NCBI RefSeq assembly: GCF_030818415.1
Contig: NZ_JAUTAE010000002.1
Location: 1-64,000 of the forward strand
Length of the DNA: 64,000 bases
Direction: 5' to 3'
DNA from: Sphingomonas sp. SORGH_AS_0950
Lineage (GTDB): Bacteria; Pseudomonadota; Alphaproteobacteria; Sphingomonadales; Sphingomonadaceae
The notes under the pieces are model-generated. The model saw only the letters and a list, made by a program, of their open reading frames with translations, was not told where the DNA came from and made no database searches. Both the position numbers and the translations under genes were made by a program. The stretch's first letter is position 1, and each line of letters starts with the position of its first letter. Positions 53,147 through 61,953 of this stretch are shown one piece after another.

Positions 53147-53476
53147 TTAGCTGCCGATCCGGTAATCAATTCCCGCTTCGATCTCGCGCCAACGCCTGAC
53201 AAGATTAAACGGCAACAGGATTAGTAATGCCCAAGGTGGCGTTAGCAAAAGGCCAAAAACGGCGGTAAAGCCGAAGAACGTTGCGGCATCGAAAACGCGG
53301 GTGTCCAAGACGGTAAAAACATTCGCAGCCAGTGAAAGCAAGAACGGTAACGCGGTCCATACTACCACGAGGGTGGTGCGTGCTTTTGACTTCGTCAGAA
53401 AGCCGAGGCCAATCCCTACTGTCACTGCGGCAGCGGCGAGGCCGACCAACGTCGAAATAGGCAATTCATCCCACAC
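53147..53476 (-). CDS. Small membrane protein, unknown
   Basis: A 109-residue protein with about three hydrophobic segments (STLVGLAAAAVTVGIGLGFL, TTLVVVWTALPFLLSLAAN, FFGFTAVFGLLLTPPWALLIL) and a charged C-terminus. No family is recognised. Codon use looks normal for the replicon, with a somewhat lower GC content than its neighbours. Confidence 0.6.
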   Translation of the reverse strand: MWDELPISTLVGLAAAAVTVGIGLGFLTKSKARTTLVVVWTALPFLLSLAANVFTVLDTRVFDAATFFGFTAVFGLLLTPPWALLILLPFNLVRRWREIEAGIDYRIGS

Positions 53477-53602
53477 GGATCTAGATTAGTTTCATGCCGA
53501 AGTGCCTGCAACTGGGTGTTAGCGGAATGTGTGATCGTGGTGGGCTGCGGACGGGCGGCTTTGTGGCTGGATCATCGTCAAAGCTGCCGCTAATCTCATC
53601 TG

Positions 53603-53905
53603 ATGGACTTTTCCGGTTTCATCGCACTTCCGCTCGCCGCGATAATTACTGCCTGCTGGATCGTTGGCGCGGCAGTTTTATCGAAGGATGATCCGGGCTT
53701 TCGGGCACCCTTTCTTCTGTCCTATGGCCTTAGCGTCATATTCATGGAGCCATGGAATATAGCGGCATGGCAAGACCTCGGCATGTTCGCGATTACGCTC
53801 GTGATGCTCGCGGTCCCGGTTGCGGCCGGATGTGTCATTGGTGGCATTCCAACTGCACTCATCGTGTCCGTAGCGGCAAAGTCGCGCCAGCGCTTCCGGC
53901 ATTAA
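53603..53905 (+). CDS. Small membrane protein, unknown
   Basis: A 100-residue protein with three predicted membrane helices (FIALPLAAIITACWIVGAAV, FLLSYGLSVIFMEPWNIAA, FAITLVMLAVPVAAGCVIGG) and a short basic tail. No family is recognised. ATG start at 53603. It is divergent from the small membrane protein on the other strand. Confidence 0.55.
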   Translation: MDFSGFIALPLAAIITACWIVGAAVLSKDDPGFRAPFLLSYGLSVIFMEPWNIAAWQDLGMFAITLVMLAVPVAAGCVIGGIPTALIVSVAAKSRQRFRH

Positions 53906-54143
53906 ACGATCGGCAGCGTCTTGGAACGGCCATGCCGGCTTTCGGTGTCCGACTCGGGCCGCTTCCAGCCATTCTCGTTTGGGAATGGCCGCGCGGGACG
54001 GCGTTGCTCGATGGGCCTGAGCACGCCTGCCTCCGCCGCTGGCGTCTCGCAATCCGGTCCCAGTGGCTCTTTCCCGAAATGGTGCCGGATCGACAGGCAA
54101 CGGGGCGCCGCTGCCCCCCTCATCGCAACGATGACGCGCAAAG

Positions 54144-54905
54144 TCAGTCCACGACCGCGATCAGCGCCATCAGCGCGAAGCCGAACCAGGGCATGACCCA
54201 GCGCGCCCTGCCGGATGTCGGGGCGCGGGCGCGATGGCGTTGCAGGCCGAAGTGCAGGAAGGTGCCCGCGCCCAGCGCCAGGATGGTCGGCTTGGCCAGG
54301 GGCCAGGCCTGTTCCTGCCGTATTGCCACCGCCCCCAGCGCGACGCCGAGCGGCAGGGCGGCGATGAACATGTTCTGCATCGTCAGGGCCCTGCGGCGGG
54401 AGAGCGGGCTTTCGGTGAGCACCTGCGCCAGCGAAAACGACGCCGCCCCCTTGTGCGCGATCAGCGCGAGGAACAGCGCCAGGACCGCGGCTTCGCGCGA
54501 CGTGGCGCCCAGGGCCGCCCCGGCCAGGAAGCTGTGCGCCGCCAGCGCGATGGCGGCCGCGAGCGCGGGGACGGCGGAGCGGCCGCTGCCCAGGGCCAGA
54601 TGCTCGAGCAGGGCAAGGCCCAGGATCGTCGCGCCGCAGATGACGAAGGGCCAGGGATAGCCGGTGCCATAAGCGGCATAGCCCTGCGCCGCGTCCGGCA
54701 GCATGTGGATCAGGCCCGCGCCCAGGAAGATACCGGCGGCCAGCGCGTCGCCCGTCGCGGCGATCGGCGACCCGTGCAACGGGCGGCTCGTGCGGAACCA
54801 GGGTATCGCCGCGACCACCGCCACGACGACCAATGTCCCGGTCAGCAGGATCAGGAGAAGCTCCCGGTTCAAGCTGTCACGCCTCCCATCGCCCGTGCCC
54901 ATCAT
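54144..54905 (-). CDS. ZIP-family metal transporter
   Basis: A 253-residue membrane protein with eight hydrophobic segments. ZIP signatures are FLGAGLIHMLPDA (TM2, His-Pro region), LAAHSFLAGAALG (TM4, HSxxxG metal site) and LIAHKGAASFSLA (TM5, HK site). It imports zinc, iron or other divalent metals into the cytoplasm. The His-rich loop between TM3 and TM4 seen in many ZIPs is missing. It stands alone with no metal regulator next to it. A TTG/ATG N-terminal choice (MMGTGDGRR) does not affect the domain. Confidence 0.85.
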   Translation of the reverse strand: MMGTGDGRRDSLNRELLLILLTGTLVVVAVVAAIPWFRTSRPLHGSPIAATGDALAAGIFLGAGLIHMLPDAAQGYAAYGTGYPWPFVICGATILGLALLEHLALGSGRSAVPALAAAIALAAHSFLAGAALGATSREAAVLALFLALIAHKGAASFSLAQVLTESPLSRRRALTMQNMFIAALPLGVALGAVAIRQEQAWPLAKPTILALGAGTFLHFGLQRHRARAPTSGRARWVMPWFGFALMALIAVVD

Positions 54906-55076
54906 GGATCGATGGCGATGTGATGGTGTATCATTGGGGGTCGGTCAACATGGCCCGCATCGGACCGCCGCCCCCTCATAACGAATACGTCACGACAGGG
55001 TATCGTTTTTCCCGCCAGTCATGCTATCGGCCGGAAATATGGGCGGGCTTTCGGTGGATCCTCTGCGGCGATCGGG

Positions 55077-56249
55077 GTGGACGGCGTTTTGCGCGTCCTG
55101 ACCTTCCTTCACAGTTTCGAGCCGGGCGGGGTCGAGCGGATCGCGTTGCGGCTCGTCCGGCGCTGGCGCGATAGCGGCATCGATGCGCCGCTGTTCCTGG
55201 GGCGGACCGACGGCGCGATGGCGCGGGATGTCGGGGCGGGGCTGGACTTCGTCACGCCCCGGCGCCGCTGGCCGGGCATCGCGCATTGGGAGACGATCTG
55301 GATGGTCGCCACCCTGCCGCGCGCGGTGCGGGCGATGCGGCCGGACATGCTGTTCTGCGCGGGCAATACCTATGCCTTTGTCGCGGTGATGCTGAAGCTG
55401 ATCCTGGGGCGCGACTGCCCGCCGATCGTCGCCAAGATCAGCAACAATCTCGACCGCACCGACGCGTCCTGGTTCTACCGATTCTTCTACCGCATCTGGC
55501 TGCGCATCCAGGGGCTGGCGATCGACCATTTCGTCGGCATGGAAAAGCCGATGCGCGCCGAGATCGTGCAATGCGTCGGCGTGTCGCCCGCCCGCGTCGC
55601 GATCATCCCCGACCCGGCGCTGTCCGAGGCGCAGATCATGGCGCTTCGGACGCCGGTGGCCGCGCGGCCGCCTGTGGCGGGGCGGCGCTTCGTCACCATC
55701 GCGCGGCTCGCGCCGCAGAAGAACCTGGCGCTGATGCTGCGCGGCTTCGCGGCGGGCAGCGATCCCGCCGACACGCTGACCCTGTTCGGCGAGGGGCCCG
55801 AGCGGCCCGCGCTGGAGGCGCTGGCGGCCACGCTCGGCGTCGCGGACCGGGTCGATTTTCGCGGCTATGTCACCGATCCGGCGGGGCGGCTGGGGGCGTA
55901 TGACATGCTGCTGCTGTCCTCCGACTATGAAGGCGTGCCCGCGGTGATCCTGGAGGGGCTGGCCGCCAATATCGGCATCATCGCCACCGATTGCAGCCGG
56001 TCGATGGCCGCGCTGTTGCAGCAGGGGACGCTCGGGACGCTGGTGCCGGTCGGCGACGCGGCGGGCTTTGCCGCGGCGATCGCACAGGCCCGGCCGGGGG
56101 CGCAGGACGCGCACCGCACGCTGCACCAGGCGCGGCGCTTCGCCATCGAACAGGGCGCGGACCATTATCTGCGCGTGATGCACAGCGTCCTGCGGCGTCG
56201 CGCCGCGCCCGCCCCGCTCTGCGGCGAACCGGTCCTGCCGCTCCTGTAA
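55077..56249 (+). CDS. GT4-family glycosyltransferase
   Basis: A 390-residue GT-B retaining glycosyltransferase. The N-terminal half has FLHSFEPGGVERIALRLVRR (about 9-28, acceptor side). The C-terminal half has VTIARLAPQKNLALMLRGFA (about 205-224), LTLFGEGPER and the EX7E motif in SSDYEGVPAVILEGLAAN (about 280-297). It would add one sugar to a glycan; because it lies outside the main polysaccharide block, its acceptor is not clear. GTG start at 55077 follows GGGG. No partner gene is next to it; a TonB-dependent receptor gene follows in the same direction after 142 bp. Confidence 0.88.
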   Translation: MDGVLRVLTFLHSFEPGGVERIALRLVRRWRDSGIDAPLFLGRTDGAMARDVGAGLDFVTPRRRWPGIAHWETIWMVATLPRAVRAMRPDMLFCAGNTYAFVAVMLKLILGRDCPPIVAKISNNLDRTDASWFYRFFYRIWLRIQGLAIDHFVGMEKPMRAEIVQCVGVSPARVAIIPDPALSEAQIMALRTPVAARPPVAGRRFVTIARLAPQKNLALMLRGFAAGSDPADTLTLFGEGPERPALEALAATLGVADRVDFRGYVTDPAGRLGAYDMLLLSSDYEGVPAVILEGLAANIGIIATDCSRSMAALLQQGTLGTLVPVGDAAGFAAAIAQARPGAQDAHRTLHQARRFAIEQGADHYLRVMHSVLRRRAAPAPLCGEPVLPLL

Positions 56250-56391
56250 GTGGCTTCGATCAGGGGGGAATTCCGGATCGGGCGAGAGGCCCCGCCGGAT
56301 AAGTCAACCCTCCCGAAAAATTCGCCTTAATTGTGACATCATCGCCACAGTATGAATAACCCATCACGTCAGCGATGGGAGTGGCTGGACG

Positions 56392-58965
56392 ATGTTCTAC
56401 AAGGGGAGCGCGCGGCCCGGGTGTCGCGCGGGATGGTCGACGATCGCGCTGGCCTGGGGCCTGGCGACACCGCTCCAGGCGCAGACCGCGCCGCCCCCCG
56501 CCGCCACCGACATCCCCCCGCCCGAAGTCACCGTCACCGGCAAGCGCATCCCCGGCTCGGTCGTCGGCGCGGTCGAGCCGGTCGCGGTCCTCGATGCGCA
56601 GGCGCTCGACGCGCTGGGGGTCAGCAGCCTGAGCGACCTGCTAAAGAAGGTGAAGGCGCTGGCCAGTTCGTCGGGCGGGGGCGATCCGGTCATGCTGCTC
56701 AACGGGCGGCGCGTGTCGGGCTTTTCCGAATTCCAGTCGCTGCCCTATGAGGCGATCGAGAAGGTCGAGGTGCTGCCCGAGCAGGAGGCGGCGCGCTTCG
56801 GCTATCCGCCCAATGTCCGGGTGATGAACTTCATTACCAAGAAGAAATTCCGCGCGGTCACCGTCCATGTGCTGCCCGGCATCACCACCGAGGGCGGGGG
56901 CGGCACCCAATATACCGAAGTTACCTCCGCCCGGATCGACGGGCCGCGCCGCCTGACCTTCAACGTGTCGCATCTGCGCCAGGACCCGGTGCTCCAGAGC
57001 CAGCGCGCCATCGTCCCCGATCCCGAGACGCTCTATGCGACGACCGGCAATGTCACGGGCGTCAATGGCGCCAGCCTGGACCCCCGGCTCGATACGCTGG
57101 CGGGGCGGGCGGTGACGGTGGCGGGGGTGCCGGTCGATCCGGCCGCGCGGGGGTCGCTGGCCGCCTATGCGAACAGCCCGGCCGGGGTCACCGACCTGGG
57201 CCCCTATCGCACGCTCCAGCCGCTGAGCGACACCATCCATAGCGAGGCCAGCCTGGCCGCGCCGCTCGGCAAGACCATGTCGGGCTCGCTGATCCTGTCG
57301 ATGGAGGCGGTCCAGACCAAGGGGCTCAACGGGCTGGCCCCCGCCCTGCTGCGCGTGCCGGGCGGCGCGGGGAATTTTCCCTTTGCCAACGACACGCTCC
57401 TCTATCGCTATCTGCCCGGCAGCGTGCTGCACCAGCGGACGACCAGCATGGCGCTGCATGGCGGGGGCACGCTGACCGGCGATGTCCGCCGCTGGAGCTG
57501 GGCGATCACCGGCAATTACGACCGGATGGTGTCGCGCGGCACCTCGGAGACGGGGGTGCCGCTGGGCGCGCTCCAAGCGTCGATCGATGCCGGGGGCGAT
57601 CCGATGGCGGCGATCGATCCCGCCCTCGCCGCTGAGCGCAACCTCAACCGCAGCCGCGCGGTGTCGGACACGCTGGGGGTCAAGGCGACCGCCAACGGTC
57701 CGGTCGCCCACCTGCCCGCGGGCGAGGCGATGCTGACCGTCACCACCGACTATGCGCGGGTCGACAGCGATGCGCGCACCAATCTGGCGCTGCCCGCCGA
57801 CGGCATCGGGCGCACCACGCGCGGGGCCAGCGTCAATGCCAGCGTGCCGCTCGCCTCGGCGCGCGAGGGCTCGCTGGGCTTTCTGGGCGAATTGCAGCTC
57901 AGCGGCATGGCGGGCGTATCGCAGGTGTCGGGCTTCGGGCGGCTCGGCACCTCCAATCTGGGGCTGAACTGGACGCCGTTCCGCCCCGTGCAGCTGGGCG
58001 CCTCGGTCAATGTCGCGCAGGCCGCGCCCGCCGTGACCCAGCTGGTCGCGCCGGTCGTGGCGACGCCCAACACGCCCTTTTTCGATTTCGTCACCGGGCG
58101 CAGCACGCTGGTCACCACGATCATGGGCGGCAATCCGAACCTGGCCCCCGAAAAGCGGCGGGTGACGACGCTGGGCCTGGCGGTGCAGCCGATCAAGGAC
58201 AAGGAGATCCGGCTCAGCCTGGACTATCTCGACACGCGGATCGACAACCAGGCCGCCTCGCTGGGCGGGGCGACCCCGGCGTTCCAGCGCGTCTTTCCCG
58301 ACCTGTTCGCGCGCGACGCGCTGGGCGCGCTGACCCGCGTCGACCTGCGCCCGGTCAATCTGGCGTTCGAGCGGGAGCGCAAGCTGCGGCTGACCTTCGA
58401 CGTGCAGACCCAGCTGGGCAAGAGCCCCCCGCCCCCCGCCGCACCCCCCGCCCCGGATGCCGGCAAGACCGCGCCCCCGCCGCGCCCGCGCAAGCAGCCC
58501 GGTTTCCTGATGGTGTCGGCGACGACCAGCTACCGGCTGGAGGACCGGCTGACCCTGCGCGACGGCGGGCCGGTGCTCGACCTGCTCGACGGGGCGACGC
58601 TGAACGGCACGGGCGGGCGGCCGCGCTGGGATGTCGAGCTGAACGCCCATGTCTCGAAGGGGGTCGCCAATCTGGGCGTGTTCGGCCGCATCCAGGGCCC
58701 GACCCGCATCCGCAGCGACATCGCCGCCTCGGACCTGCATTTCTCGGGGCGGACCTGGCTGGTCCTCTACAGCTTCATCAAGGTCGAGAGGATCATCGAC
58801 AAGCCCTGGGCCAAGGGGCTGAACGTCAGCATGGCGGTCGAGAATCTGCTCAACGACCGGATCAACGTCACCGACCGCGACGGCCAGACCCCCAACCGCT
58901 TCCAGCCCGCCTATCTCGACCCGATCGGCCGCTCGATCCGGATCGGGGTGCGGAAATTGTTCTGA
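56392..58965 (+). CDS. TonB-dependent receptor
   Basis: An 857-residue outer-membrane protein. It has a signal peptide (residues about 1-31, ending LQAQT), a proline-rich spacer, a plug domain from about 45 (VTVTGKR TonB box-like start; SSLSDLLKKVKAL; VMLLNGRRVSGFSEF; YEAIEKVEVLPEQEAARFGYPP) and a barrel to the terminal aromatic residue (IRIGVRKLF). A proline/alanine-rich insertion (about 680-705) in an extracellular or periplasmic loop is unusual. It imports an unknown ligand in a TonB-dependent way. ATG start at 56392, with a promoter expected in 56250-56391. Confidence 0.9.
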   Translation: MFYKGSARPGCRAGWSTIALAWGLATPLQAQTAPPPAATDIPPPEVTVTGKRIPGSVVGAVEPVAVLDAQALDALGVSSLSDLLKKVKALASSSGGGDPVMLLNGRRVSGFSEFQSLPYEAIEKVEVLPEQEAARFGYPPNVRVMNFITKKKFRAVTVHVLPGITTEGGGGTQYTEVTSARIDGPRRLTFNVSHLRQDPVLQSQRAIVPDPETLYATTGNVTGVNGASLDPRLDTLAGRAVTVAGVPVDPAARGSLAAYANSPAGVTDLGPYRTLQPLSDTIHSEASLAAPLGKTMSGSLILSMEAVQTKGLNGLAPALLRVPGGAGNFPFANDTLLYRYLPGSVLHQRTTSMALHGGGTLTGDVRRWSWAITGNYDRMVSRGTSETGVPLGALQASIDAGGDPMAAIDPALAAERNLNRSRAVSDTLGVKATANGPVAHLPAGEAMLTVTTDYARVDSDARTNLALPADGIGRTTRGASVNASVPLASAREGSLGFLGELQLSGMAGVSQVSGFGRLGTSNLGLNWTPFRPVQLGASVNVAQAAPAVTQLVAPVVATPNTPFFDFVTGRSTLVTTIMGGNPNLAPEKRRVTTLGLAVQPIKDKEIRLSLDYLDTRIDNQAASLGGATPAFQRVFPDLFARDALGALTRVDLRPVNLAFERERKLRLTFDVQTQLGKSPPPPAAPPAPDAGKTAPPPRPRKQPGFLMVSATTSYRLEDRLTLRDGGPVLDLLDGATLNGTGGRPRWDVELNAHVSKGVANLGVFGRIQGPTRIRSDIAASDLHFSGRTWLVLYSFIKVERIIDKPWAKGLNVSMAVENLLNDRINVTDRDGQTPNRFQPAYLDPIGRSIRIGVRKLF

Positions 58966-59044
58966 GGGGGGCGAGGTGGGGCGATGTGCGCATCGAGTGG
59001 ACGTCGGTCGAACGAACCTCTACATCTGGCGTTGGAGGATCGAT

Positions 59045-59215
59045 ATGCGCGTGAACACCAGCACTTCGATGCGGCTGGCCCGCCGGGTCAAGAACCGCTT
59101 CGGCACATGGCAGGCCGTGCGCCAGGCGTCGCGCATCGAGAACGGCGTCTATGTCGTGCGCTCCGCTGGGACCGAAAGAGATGAGAAGGACGGGTCAGGC
59201 ACCTTGACGGCCTGA
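59045..59215 (+). CDS. Small hypothetical protein
   Basis: A 56-residue basic protein (MRVNTSTSMRLARRVKNRFG, then TWQAVRQASRIENGVYVV). It has a very good ribosome-binding site (GGAGG, 7 bases ahead of the ATG), which is the main support. No family is recognised. It is followed closely by the membrane protein at 59.2 kb. Confidence 0.5.
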   Translation: MRVNTSTSMRLARRVKNRFGTWQAVRQASRIENGVYVVRSAGTERDEKDGSGTLTA

Positions 59216-59220
59216 ATGCC

Positions 59221-59994
59221 GTGGCATTCAGCTATTCTCTCTTCCTCGTACTTTTGCTGATATTTCCAGGGCTTTGCTTCTGGGCGGGCTGGAGAGCCGG
59301 TGAGCGCACCGATTTTCTGAGCCCCTCTCCCGATCGACCCAATTCGACGGTGACGCTGTTCATCGTCGTTTTCGGGACGATCGCCGGACATTTGCTCGGA
59401 ACGGGCGCCTTCGCCGCGCAGTCGGCCTGGTGCCGCTGGACCGCTCGATGCTTCGATGTCGGTTTCGATCCGAACGTCTATCGGGCCTTGCTGGGCGGCG
59501 CTTCGGGCGCACGCCGCGCATCCGACTTCGCGCTCGAAGCCTGGCTTTTGGCCATGCTGCTCATCGGCCTGGCGACGGGAGCCTTGGCGCAGTGGATGGC
59601 CCAGCGCGAGGCCGTCACCGACAAAACCGATCCGATCGCATTCGGCTGGCTCAACCCGGTCGTTCAAGCCGTCAAGCGCGGCGACTCGTTCGTCGTCGCC
59701 TATGTCCTGACCAAAACCGGCCATGACGGTTTTATCGTGGCCTATGAAGGCACGGTGCAGCAGCTGGCGCTTGACGAGGACCAGTCCATCAAGCTGGTCG
59801 TCCTTAACGACGTCGATCGCTTTCTGGTCAAGATTTCCGAAACCGGGGTGGACCGCGTCGACAGCAGTTCGAGCCCGATCACGCAGTTGCAGGTGACCGC
59901 CGCAGAAATAGCCAATATCGCGCTGGAAGTCGTCCAGGCCCCGCCTGGCGATGTCGCCGCAGTCGCACGCGAGGTGGCGACGGAGCGCGCCTGA
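59221..59994 (+). CDS. Membrane protein of unknown function
   Basis: A 257-residue protein with an N-terminal membrane helix (SYSLFLVLLLIFPGLCFWAGW), a second near 43-60, a third near 112-130, and a cytoplasmic or periplasmic domain of mixed alpha-beta type (about 145-257: DSFVVAYVLTKTGHDGFIVAYEG). The outline resembles DUF6338-type proteins, but this is only a resemblance. GTG start at 59221, 5 bp after the stop of the small upstream gene. No functional context is seen. Confidence 0.65.
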   Translation: MAFSYSLFLVLLLIFPGLCFWAGWRAGERTDFLSPSPDRPNSTVTLFIVVFGTIAGHLLGTGAFAAQSAWCRWTARCFDVGFDPNVYRALLGGASGARRASDFALEAWLLAMLLIGLATGALAQWMAQREAVTDKTDPIAFGWLNPVVQAVKRGDSFVVAYVLTKTGHDGFIVAYEGTVQQLALDEDQSIKLVVLNDVDRFLVKISETGVDRVDSSSSPITQLQVTAAEIANIALEVVQAPPGDVAAVAREVATERA

Positions 59995-60116
59995 GGCGTG
60001 CCCGCGTCTCCAACCCGACATTCCTGAACGCCAGAGAACAACCGCGTTCAGCCTCGCGAAGCACGGCGCGTGATACATCCGTGCCATGCCCGGTGATGGG
60101 CATGGAGGGACCAGTC

Positions 60117-60413
60117 ATGAAGGTGACGCGTATCATTGTCGCCGGCCTCGCGATCGCAACGCTGGGCTTCAGTGCAAATGCCAGTGCGCAGGAATGGGGA
60201 CCGCCCCCGCCTCCGCCGCCTCCCGGCTGGGGTCCCCCGCCGCCCCCACCCCCACCCCCGCCCCCTCCGCCGCCTCCGCATTGGGGTGGCTATGACGGGG
60301 GCTATGGCTGGCGCGATGCGGGCTATGGCTACCGGCCCTATCGGCCGTATCGCCCCTATCGTCGCTGCTGGACCGAATATCGCGGCTGGGAGCGGGTGCG
60401 GATCTGCCGGTGA
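60117..60413 (+). CDS. Small secreted proline/tyrosine-rich protein
   Basis: A 98-residue protein with a signal peptide (IIVAGLAIATLGFSANASAQ) and a mature part made of two polyproline runs followed by YGYRPYRPYRPYRRCW and a final Cys/Arg-rich piece. Such proteins are common in sphingomonads, and their role is unknown; cell-envelope or matrix association is plausible. ATG at 60117 with GGAGGGA ahead. The polyproline stretch is encoded by a C-rich low-complexity tract that could vary in length. It is convergent with ugd across palindromic repeat copy C. Confidence 0.75.
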   Translation: MKVTRIIVAGLAIATLGFSANASAQEWGPPPPPPPPGWGPPPPPPPPPPPPPPPHWGGYDGGYGWRDAGYGYRPYRPYRPYRRCWTEYRGWERVRICR

Positions 60414-60417
60414 TGGA

Positions 60418-60540
60418 ATTCCTCCCCTGCAAGGGGAGGGGGACCATGCGCAGCATGGTGGAGGGGTGTCCCGCTCGCGAGAGGGTGACACCCCTCCGTC
60501 AGGCCTTCGGCCTGCCACCTCCCCTTGCAGGGGAGGAATG
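60418..60540. repeat. Dispersed palindromic repeat, copy C
   Basis: Full copy with outer arms CCTCCCCTGCAAGGGGAGG and CCTCCCCTTGCAGGGGAGG and the inner pair GGAGGGGTGTC / GACACCCCTCC. It lies between the convergent small secreted protein gene and ugd and may act as a transcription terminator for both. Confidence 0.85.
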
Positions 60541-60548
60541 GGGAGCGA

Positions 60549-61715
60549 TCAGTCCGAGCCGAAGATATCCCGCGTGAACAGCTTGCCCGCGACATCGGCC
60601 AGTTCGGGGTCGTTGCGATTGGCGATGATGACGTCGCAATCGGCCTTGAACGCGGCCAGGTCGCGCACCACCCGCGAGCCGAAGAACGCGTCTTCGTGCA
60701 GGGACGGCTCGTAGACCACGACCTCGATCCCCTTGGCCTTGATCCGCTTCATGATCCCCTGGATCGAGGATTGGCGGAAATTGTCCGACCCCGCCTTCAT
60801 CGTCAGGCGGAAGATGCCGACGCGGCCGGGCTTCCTGGCGATGATCTGGTCGGCCAGGAAATCCTTGCGGGTGCGGTTGGCGTCGACGATCGCGCGGATC
60901 AGGTTCTGCGGCACGCTGGTATAATTGGCCAGCAGCTGCTTGGTGTCCTTGGGCAGGCAATAGCCGCCATAGCCGAAGCTGGGATTGTTGTAGTGCGTGC
61001 CGATGCGCGGGTCGAGGCCGACGCCCTCGATGATCTGGCGCGTGTCCATGTCGCCCGCGATCGCATAGCTGTCGAGTTCGTTGAAGAAGGCGACGCGCAT
61101 CGCGAGATAGGTGTTGGCGAACAGCTTGATCGCCTCGGCCTCGCGGGTGCCGGTGAACAGGACCGGGATGTCGGCCTTTTCCGCGCCCTGGACCAGCAGC
61201 TCGGCGAAGATCCGCGCCCGCTCCGACTGTTCGCCGACGATGATCCGCGACGGGTGGAGATTGTCGTGCAGCGCGCGCCCCTCGCGCAGGAATTCGGGGC
61301 TGAAGATCACCTGTGTCGTATCCAGCCGCGCGCGGACATCGTCGACGAAGCCGACCGGGATGGTCGACTTGACCACCACGGTCGCTTGCGGCGCATGGGT
61401 CTTGGCCAGGGTGATGACCGCCTCGACCGAGTGGGTGTTGAAGCTGTTGGTGTCGATGTCGTAATTGGTCGGCGTCGCGACGATGACGTAATCGGCGCCC
61501 GCCAGCGCCTCGGCCGCATCGGTCGTGGCGGACAGGTCCAGGTCGCGGCCGGTCAGGAAGTCCTGCAACTCGGCATCGATGATCGGCGAGGTCCGCGCAT
61601 TCACCATCGCGACCCGCTCGGCCGAGATGTCGACCGCGACGACCCGGTTGTGCTGGGCCAGCAGCACGGCGTTGGACAGTCCGACATAGCCCAGGCCGAA
61701 AACGGCAATCTTCAT
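60549..61715 (-). CDS. ugd: UDP-glucose 6-dehydrogenase
   Basis: A 388-residue enzyme that oxidises UDP-glucose to UDP-glucuronate with two NAD+, giving the precursor for glucuronate in exopolysaccharide. It has an NAD-binding motif at the N-terminus ([11 protein letters not shown], about 6-16), VKSTIPVGF (about 115-123), [21 protein letters not shown] (substrate binding, about 141-161) and the catalytic Cys in [14 protein letters not shown] (about 247-260). The length equals that of the short E. coli-type Ugd. It stands alone on this replicon, 15 kb from the main polysaccharide genes, but would serve them. Other UDP/GDP-sugar dehydrogenases share these motifs; Ugd is the best fit. Confidence 0.92.
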   Translation of the reverse strand: MKIAVFGLGYVGLSNAVLLAQHNRVVAVDISAERVAMVNARTSPIIDAELQDFLTGRDLDLSATTDAAEALAGADYVIVATPTNYDIDTNSFNTHSVEAVITLAKTHAPQATVVVKSTIPVGFVDDVRARLDTTQVIFSPEFLREGRALHDNLHPSRIIVGEQSERARIFAELLVQGAEKADIPVLFTGTREAEAIKLFANTYLAMRVAFFNELDSYAIAGDMDTRQIIEGVGLDPRIGTHYNNPSFGYGGYCLPKDTKQLLANYTSVPQNLIRAIVDANRTRKDFLADQIIARKPGRVGIFRLTMKAGSDNFRQSSIQGIMKRIKAKGIEVVVYEPSLHEDAFFGSRVVRDLAAFKADCDVIIANRNDPELADVAGKLFTRDIFGSD

Positions 61716-61839
61716 TTCAACATCCCCAGACGGGGCGGGCCATCGGTCCGTCCGTCAGCTTGCGTTGCACCTTGTCCCGCGTGCCATGCATGAGCGGTCC
61801 CGCAATCGCAAATGCCGTGGCGAAGGAATGCGCCCCCCT

Positions 61840-61952
61840 TTCCTCCCCTGCAAGGGGAGGTGGCAGGCCGGGGGCCTGACGGAGGGGTGTCACCACTCGC
61901 GAGAATGGGCGCGATCACGACTGGGGTCACCCCTCCACCATGCTGCGCCCTC
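61840..61952. repeat. Dispersed palindromic repeat, copy D
   Basis: Left arm CCTCCCCTGCAAGGGGAGG and GGAGGGGTGTC intact; the right half is altered (GGGGTCACCCCTCC, then ACCATGCTGCGCCCTCC). It lies between ugd and the end of the phytase gene. Confidence 0.8.
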
Positions 61953-61953
61953 C

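Noticed and set aside
60195..60285. C-rich low-complexity tract as a possible assembly artefact
   Set aside because: The frame stays open through both polyproline runs into a sensible C-terminus, and the signal peptide and ribosome-binding site are good, so it is accepted as coding.
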